This document shows, piece by piece, positions 7,181 to 10,792 of a stretch of 10,792 bases of DNA. The position numbers and the translations under genes were made by a program. The stretch is from Muribaculaceae bacterium. GTDB taxonomy: Bacteria > Bacteroidota > Bacteroidia > Bacteroidales > Muribaculaceae. The notes under the pieces are model-generated. The model saw nothing but the letters and a program-made list of their open reading frames with translations. It was not told the origin of the DNA and ran no database searches. The stretch covers positions 1-10,792 of the forward strand of contig JAFZSS010000259.1 in NCBI GenBank assembly GCA_017619255.1, in the 5' to 3' direction. Numbering within the stretch: position 1 is the stretch's first letter; each line of letters starts with the position of its first letter.

Positions 7181-8617
7181 TTATCGTCGCCACAGGGTAA
7201 TGATTTGACGGATGGCAACGCCGACGCTCACAGCGGTGATGATTGTTGCCACAGCCACTTGGCTTGTCTCCATGGCGAGCATCACGCTTGCTGCCACAGC
7301 GAGTGTCCACAACAGGTTGTAGAGGCTACCGAGTGACACCTTAAGGCGGTAGTTCCTGAAATAGACCACGGCGATAATGATGGTGTATAGCAGATAGGAA
7401 ACGAGGAAGGCAATGCCCAGTCCTGTGAGACCCCACCAACGGTAGAACAGTATGTTCAGCAACAGGTTGATGATGGCGCTGGCTACCTCGGTCCACAGGT
7501 AGGTCTTGCCGTCACCCTTGGCGAGAATGGTGAATGCCAGGCACCAAGAGAGGGTGCGCAGCACGGTGCCGATCATGCCCCATGAGATGAATGTGAGGAT
7601 GACATTGAAGTCGGGTGTGTAAAGCAACCACACAACAAATTGGCGCAGCAGGATGAACAATGCCACCACAGGCGCCATGACGGCGATGGCGACATTGATC
7701 TCCTGGGAGACAAAAGCGCGTAGCCTCAGACGGCTATCTGCTACCTTGGCCAGGCGTGGGTAGTATTCCATGCCCAGGGCTGTGAGAATCAGTCCCGTGT
7801 ATTTGTTAATCAAAGTGTAGCCGGCTTGATAAAAGCCCACCTGTTCGGTGCCTGCGTTGATATTGAGCCATGCATTGAAGGCGTAACTGGCAAGGATGGT
7901 CGCGAAATTGCCCAGCGTCATGTAGATGCCTAACTTCACAAAGCCCTTGCCCATGTCAAAGGTCTCCCTGGGATTGACTGTCACAGGCGCGTAGTCTCGG
8001 TTACGGAACACCCAAGCGAAAACCGCCAGTGCCAACGCATAGGCGATAATCGACGGCAGGATGCTGCGTTCGCGCAGCAGGTAGAAGAGCGGGATGGAAA
8101 CGGCCAGACCCACGATGGTGCCCCACAGGGTAACACTGGCAAGGCGCTTAAGGCGTGCAGTGCCTTGTAGCACGGCATACTCACCATTGGTCAGTGCCTG
8201 CAGCATTACAGCGATACTCAAGGCGACGAAGCCCCAAATGTGGGCCGAATCACCAAAGGTCACCTGGCTCAATGCGGGAGCCATTGCCAGCGTGAGTAGC
8301 GCTCCAGCCAGTCCCAGCCACAAGGACCACTTGCGCACCACGGTCACGATGCGAGCCACCAGGCCCGAGTTGCGCCCCTCCATGGCCTGGGAGATGTCGC
8401 GCACGCTACTCGAACGGATGCCAAGGTTGGTGCCTGTGGAAATCATTTCCAGCGCATTGTTGAACAGGCCAAACAGGCCAATGCCCACAGGGCCTATCCA
8501 CAGGGCGACAAGCTTGGTGCGGATGATAGAGCACAGGATGCCGATGACCTGGACACCGCCAAAGATGCCCATCGCCTTCATCGCCATGCGTGAGATGTTA
8601 CCGCGCTTGTCTGCCAT
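7181..8617 (-). CDS. Oligosaccharide flippase family protein (MOP superfamily, Wzx-like)
   Basis: A polytopic inner-membrane protein of the MOP superfamily, whose Wzx/RfbX-type members flip lipid-linked glycan units across the membrane. The 478 residues contain about 12-14 hydrophobic segments from 15 to the C-terminus, with short positively charged loops. Recognisable stretches are RTKLVALWIGPVGIGLFGLF (33-52), the early family signature, and GFYQAGYTLINKYTGLILTA with MEYYPRLAKV (261-292), typical of Bacteroidales O-antigen/polysaccharide translocases. The end RQIITLWRR is basic and cytosolic. It lies 12 bp downstream of the FemAB/GNAT-like gene, so the two likely form one transcript. No glycosyltransferases are in view, so the glycan or lipid substrate is unknown; MurJ-like or exporter roles for other substrates cannot be excluded. 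No convincing terminator follows its stop, only a short palindrome at 7146-7156. Confidence 0.88.
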   Translation of the reverse strand: MADKRGNISRMAMKAMGIFGGVQVIGILCSIIRTKLVALWIGPVGIGLFGLFNNALEMISTGTNLGIRSSSVRDISQAMEGRNSGLVARIVTVVRKWSLWLGLAGALLTLAMAPALSQVTFGDSAHIWGFVALSIAVMLQALTNGEYAVLQGTARLKRLASVTLWGTIVGLAVSIPLFYLLRERSILPSIIAYALALAVFAWVFRNRDYAPVTVNPRETFDMGKGFVKLGIYMTLGNFATILASYAFNAWLNINAGTEQVGFYQAGYTLINKYTGLILTALGMEYYPRLAKVADSRLRLRAFVSQEINVAIAVMAPVVALFILLRQFVVWLLYTPDFNVILTFISWGMIGTVLRTLSWCLAFTILAKGDGKTYLWTEVASAIINLLLNILFYRWWGLTGLGIAFLVSYLLYTIIIAVVYFRNYRLKVSLGSLYNLLWTLAVAASVMLAMETSQVAVATIITAVSVGVAIRQIITLWRR

Positions 8618-8621
8618 ATAA

Positions 8622-8634
8622 CATTATAATTATA
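8622..8634 (-). repeat. Leader repeat copy 1 (TATAATTATAATG) before the flippase start
   Basis: A 13-bp sequence, TATAATTATAATG on the minus strand, identical to one at 9575-9587 ahead of the upstream gene. Here it overlaps the TAA stop of the acyltransferase gene, and its ATG is out of frame with the flippase, whose own ATG begins 7 bases further on (8617). It may act as an AT-rich ribosome-loading site, as Bacteroidota rarely use Shine-Dalgarno pairing. Confidence 0.4.
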
Positions 8635-9577
8635 GGGAGATATCGAAAGTGTTATAGACGATGCCGCGACCGCCCAACCGTGATTTCTGGCGCACGAGGC
8701 CCTCATTGAGGTAGCGCCCGTGGTCCTCGTTGGAAATGCCAAAGTCGAAATAACGGTAACCCAACTCGGTGTGGAGTCCGATCAGGTAATCAAACAGCAG
8801 CGTCAGAGCCTTGCTGTCCTTACCGCGGGGTGAGGCGCCAATGTATTGGCAATGGGCGACAGGTGACGAGAGGTACATCACAATGCCGGCCAGCAGTTCA
8901 CCGTCGAGCGTGGCGGTATATAGACGGATATTCTCGGGAAAACGGTTCACGAGCAGCCGCATCTCATCAAGGGTGTGCACCGGACGGGTGTCATAACGCG
9001 TGTCGAGCAGTGATGACAGCAGTTGCCAGTAGCCCTCCCAATCCTCGCTGGGCCCGACCTGGATGCCTGCTTTGCGGGCGGCGTTGGCACCGCTCTTGTT
9101 GCCGCGGTCAAGGGGCAAGGGACAGGTTAAGTCGATGGTTGTGGAGATATTGGTTTCGGCGAGAGTGGCATGGTGGCGGAAGAGGGCATACAGATCCTCC
9201 TCGCAGGGGTAGCGATGGTAGATGTGGGGCACGGGCTTATACACAAGCCGCTTGATGCCATTACTGGTCATCCATTGGATGGCCGTGTCCATTATCTCGA
9301 TCATCACTGTCGCGTCAAAATGCTTGAGTGGCACAAGCCAGCCTCCGTAGGTGAGCCCGCGGTGTGAGAATAGCGTGTCGCCCTCGATGCAGGCGGGCAG
9401 CAATGCGCAGGGCTTGCCGTCACGCATGGCAACAAGCGAGCAGTCGGTGAAACGGTCGCTATGGTAGTCCATATAACCCCGCTGGTGAAGGAATGTGCCG
9501 TTGCGGCTGCTCTTCACCAACTCGTCCCACAGGCCAGCCATGGAAGCGTCATATCTGATGATTTCTGTCATACTCAT
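8630..9577 (-). CDS. FemAB/GNAT-type acyltransferase (peptidoglycan or glycan modification)
   Basis: A cytosolic protein of 315 residues that resembles the GNAT/FemAB-like acyltransferases common in Bacteroidales. The N-terminal half has NGTFLHQRGYMDYHSDRF (26-43) and SHRGLTYGGW (71-80). The C-terminal GNAT-like lobe has KAGIQVGPSEDWEGYW (169-184), PVHTLDEMRLL (199-209) and the final FDFGISNEDHGRYLNEGL (277-294) with GGRGIVYN. Family members transfer an acyl or aminoacyl group to cell-wall or glycan precursors; which one applies here cannot be read from the sequence. The start is the ATG at 9577, with an alternative at 9571 two codons in. It is the first gene of a pair with the flippase, suggesting work on the same lipid-linked intermediate. 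It diverges from the DAACS transporter across 64 bp. Confidence 0.82.
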   Translation of the reverse strand: MSMTEIIRYDASMAGLWDELVKSSRNGTFLHQRGYMDYHSDRFTDCSLVAMRDGKPCALLPACIEGDTLFSHRGLTYGGWLVPLKHFDATVMIEIMDTAIQWMTSNGIKRLVYKPVPHIYHRYPCEEDLYALFRHHATLAETNISTTIDLTCPLPLDRGNKSGANAARKAGIQVGPSEDWEGYWQLLSSLLDTRYDTRPVHTLDEMRLLVNRFPENIRLYTATLDGELLAGIVMYLSSPVAHCQYIGASPRGKDSKALTLLFDYLIGLHTELGYRYFDFGISNEDHGRYLNEGLVRQKSRLGGRGIVYNTFDISL

Positions 9578-9587
9578 TATAATTATA
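9575..9587 (-). repeat. Leader repeat copy 2 (TATAATTATAATG) at the acyltransferase start
   Basis: The same 13-bp sequence as at 8622-8634. In this copy the terminal ATG is the start codon of the acyltransferase gene, so TATAATTATA directly abuts it. Confidence 0.4.
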
Positions 9588-9597
9588 ACGCAAATAT

Positions 9598-9617
9598 AAG
9601 GTAAAAAATATTACCTT
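9598..9617. repeat. Inverted repeat centred between two divergent promoters
   Basis: A perfect 7-bp inverted repeat, AAGGTAA (9598-9604) and TTACCTT (9611-9617), separated by AAAATA. It overlaps the inner edges of the -7 boxes of both divergent genes. It could be an operator or simply result from two similar -7 boxes facing away from each other. Confidence 0.5.
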
Positions 9618-9619
9618 TG
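9612..9619 (+). promoter_or_regulatory. Candidate -7 box for the DAACS transporter gene
   Basis: TACCTTTG is an exact TAnnTTTG match, 22 bp before the ATG at 9642, and is the same 8-mer as in the greA promoter. A TTTG -33 element is not visible at the expected distance upstream (9580s), so the gene may need an activator or have a weak promoter. Confidence 0.5.
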
Positions 9620-9641
9620 CGCAAAAATAATTGTAAATCAC

Positions 9642-10792
9642 ATGAAACTGTCTAAGATAGGCCTTCTTCCCCGTATCATCATCGCAATAATCTTGGGTGT
9701 GTTGTGCGGCTTGTTTTTCCCTGAGTGGGCTGTGAGGTGCTTTGTGACCTTTAACAGCATTTTCAGTCATTTCCTTTCGTTCCTTATCCCGCTCATCATT
9801 ATGGGACTGGTGACTCCGGCCATCTCCGATATTGGCAAGGGCGCGGGAAAATTGCTGCTCATCACGGCTCTTATCGCTTACGGGGATACGGTGTTCTCCG
9901 GTTTCTTCAGTTATTTCACAAGCACAGGCATCTTCCCCTCGCTCATCGACCGCAGTCAGGCGGCCCAGGCGGTAGCGACGGCCGAAGAGTTGCAGCCCTT
10001 TTTCACCATTGAAATACCGCCGCTGCTCGATGTGATGAGCGCTTTGATAGCCTCTTTTCTCTTGGGCCTGGGCATATCCTTCTTTGAGTCGCCTACCTTA
10101 AAAAAAGGCTTTGACGAGTTTCGCGACATCATTGCCAAGGCCATCGAGGTGGCGCTGATACCTGTCCTGCCCGTTTACATCTTCTCGATATTCCTGAGCA
10201 TGTCATACTCGGGTCAGGCATGGCGCATCATAAATGTGTTCCTGGCAATCATCGGCATCATCTTTGTGATGCACATCCTGTTGTTGGTCTTCCAGTACTG
10301 CATTGCCGGTTTCATCTCGCACCGCAACCCCCTTAAAGCACTGTATAATATGTTGCCAGCCTATTTCACTGCCCTGGGCACATCGTCCTCAGCTGCCACT
10401 ATACCGGTGACGCTCAGGCAGGTCAAGAAGAATGGCGTGAGTGACGGCATCGGCGGTTTTGTGGTTCCCTTGTGTGCCACGATACACCTGTCGGGCAGCG
10501 CGATGAAAATCACGGCTTGTGCGGTGGCCCTCCTGCTCATGCAGGGCGGAACCATCGACATCGGTCAGTTTACTGGGTTCATTCTCATGTTGGGCGTGAT
10601 GATGGTGGCTGCTCCTGGTGTTCCTGGTGGAGCCATCATGGCCGCATTGGGTGTGCTCCAGTCCGTCCTCGGTTTCACTTCAGAACAGCAAGCGTTGATG
10701 ATTGCCTTATATATCACGATGGATAGTTTCGGTACTGCCTGCAATGTCACGGGCGACGGTGCAATAGCCCTTGTCATTGACCGTATTTACGG
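9642..10792 (+). CDS. Dicarboxylate/amino acid:cation symporter (DAACS/SLC1 family), 3'-truncated by window end
   Basis: The frame is open from the ATG at 9642 to the window edge: 383 complete residues of a carrier usually 400-450 long, so only the C-terminus is missing. It is an inner-membrane secondary transporter with the DAACS layout. Early helices include FLIPLIIMGLVTPAISDIG (47-65). The HP1 serine-rich tip is TSSSAATIPVTL (247-258). The TM7 motif VPLCATIHLSGSAM (275-288) sits where most members have PxGATxNMDGTA. HP2 has APGVPGGAIMAALGVL (324-339), and TM8 has MDSFGTACNVTGDG (360-373). Asp361, Thr365, Asn368 and Asp372 match D394, T398, N401 and D405 of GltPh. However, Gly364 replaces R397 and the NMDGT motif has become HLSGS, so aspartate/glutamate specificity and the usual sodium sites are doubtful. 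No Shine-Dalgarno is seen. Confidence 0.9.
   Translation, partial: MKLSKIGLLPRIIIAIILGVLCGLFFPEWAVRCFVTFNSIFSHFLSFLIPLIIMGLVTPAISDIGKGAGKLLLITALIAYGDTVFSGFFSYFTSTGIFPSLIDRSQAAQAVATAEELQPFFTIEIPPLLDVMSALIASFLLGLGISFFESPTLKKGFDEFRDIIAKAIEVALIPVLPVYIFSIFLSMSYSGQAWRIINVFLAIIGIIFVMHILLLVFQYCIAGFISHRNPLKALYNMLPAYFTALGTSSSAATIPVTLRQVKKNGVSDGIGGFVVPLCATIHLSGSAMKITACAVALLLMQGGTIDIGQFTGFILMLGVMMVAAPGVPGGAIMAALGVLQSVLGFTSEQQALMIALYITMDSFGTACNVTGDGAIALVIDRIY

Larger units (their letters stand above)
9591..9625 (-). promoter_or_regulatory. Candidate promoter of the acyltransferase-flippase unit
   Basis: The minus strand reads TATATTTG at 9598-9591, matching the -7 consensus TAnnTTTG. TTTG at 9625-9622 could serve as -33 with a 23-bp spacer, the same spacing as in the greA candidate. 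The start point would fall near 9585, leaving a very short leader (under 10 nt) before the ATG at 9577. Confidence 0.5.

Noticed and set aside
8094..8621. A 175-codon plus-strand frame opposite the flippase N-terminal half
   Set aside because: Pro/Arg/Met-rich shadow of a membrane protein gene; no start signal and no family resemblance.
9549..9770. Minus-strand 73-codon frame across the divergent promoter region
   Set aside because: It overlaps the starts of both flanking genes and their promoter boxes, and encodes a sequence without a signal or motif.

Overview
The window looks like a chromosomal segment from a member of the Bacteroidota, most likely order Bacteroidales (Prevotella/Muribaculaceae-like). 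The reasons are Bacteroidota-type promoter boxes (TAnnTTTG) ahead of several genes, almost no Shine-Dalgarno sequences, AT-rich spacers between moderately GC-rich genes, a Bacteroidales-style lipoprotein signal, and protein sequences that read like Bacteroidales homologues. The genus is inference. I see no RNA genes, insertion sequences, phage genes or CRISPR arrays.

Layout. (1) 1-174, plus strand: the proline-rich end of a coding region that probably starts before the window. It converges on the next operon across a strong bidirectional terminator (212-254). (2) 4419-271, minus strand: a three-gene housekeeping operon, parE (topoisomerase IV subunit B), coaD (phosphopantetheine adenylyltransferase) and an S41 C-terminal processing protease. 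parE and coaD overlap by 23 bp. (3) 4642-5094, plus strand: a lone gene for a small lipoprotein of unknown function, diverging from parE. (4) 6961-5182, minus strand: greA, a HIT-family protein gene starting 1 base after the greA stop, then, after a hairpin, a bile acid:sodium symporter family (BASS) transporter. The BASS gene and the lipoprotein gene share a bidirectional terminator at 5115-5151. (5) 9577-7181, minus strand: a FemAB/GNAT-type acyltransferase followed 12 bp later by a MOP-superfamily oligosaccharide flippase, probably one envelope-glycan unit. (6) 9642 to the end, plus strand: a dicarboxylate/amino acid:cation symporter (DAACS/SLC1 family), cut off by the window edge and diverging from the acyltransferase through a very compact, symmetrical promoter region.

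Most of the window is core metabolism, transcription/topology and transport. I found no convincing new multi-gene system. The best leads are the DAACS transporter with substituted cation- and substrate-site residues, the back-to-back palindromic promoter region at 9590-9625, two mutually exclusive hairpins in the long greA leader, and the flippase/FemAB-like pair.
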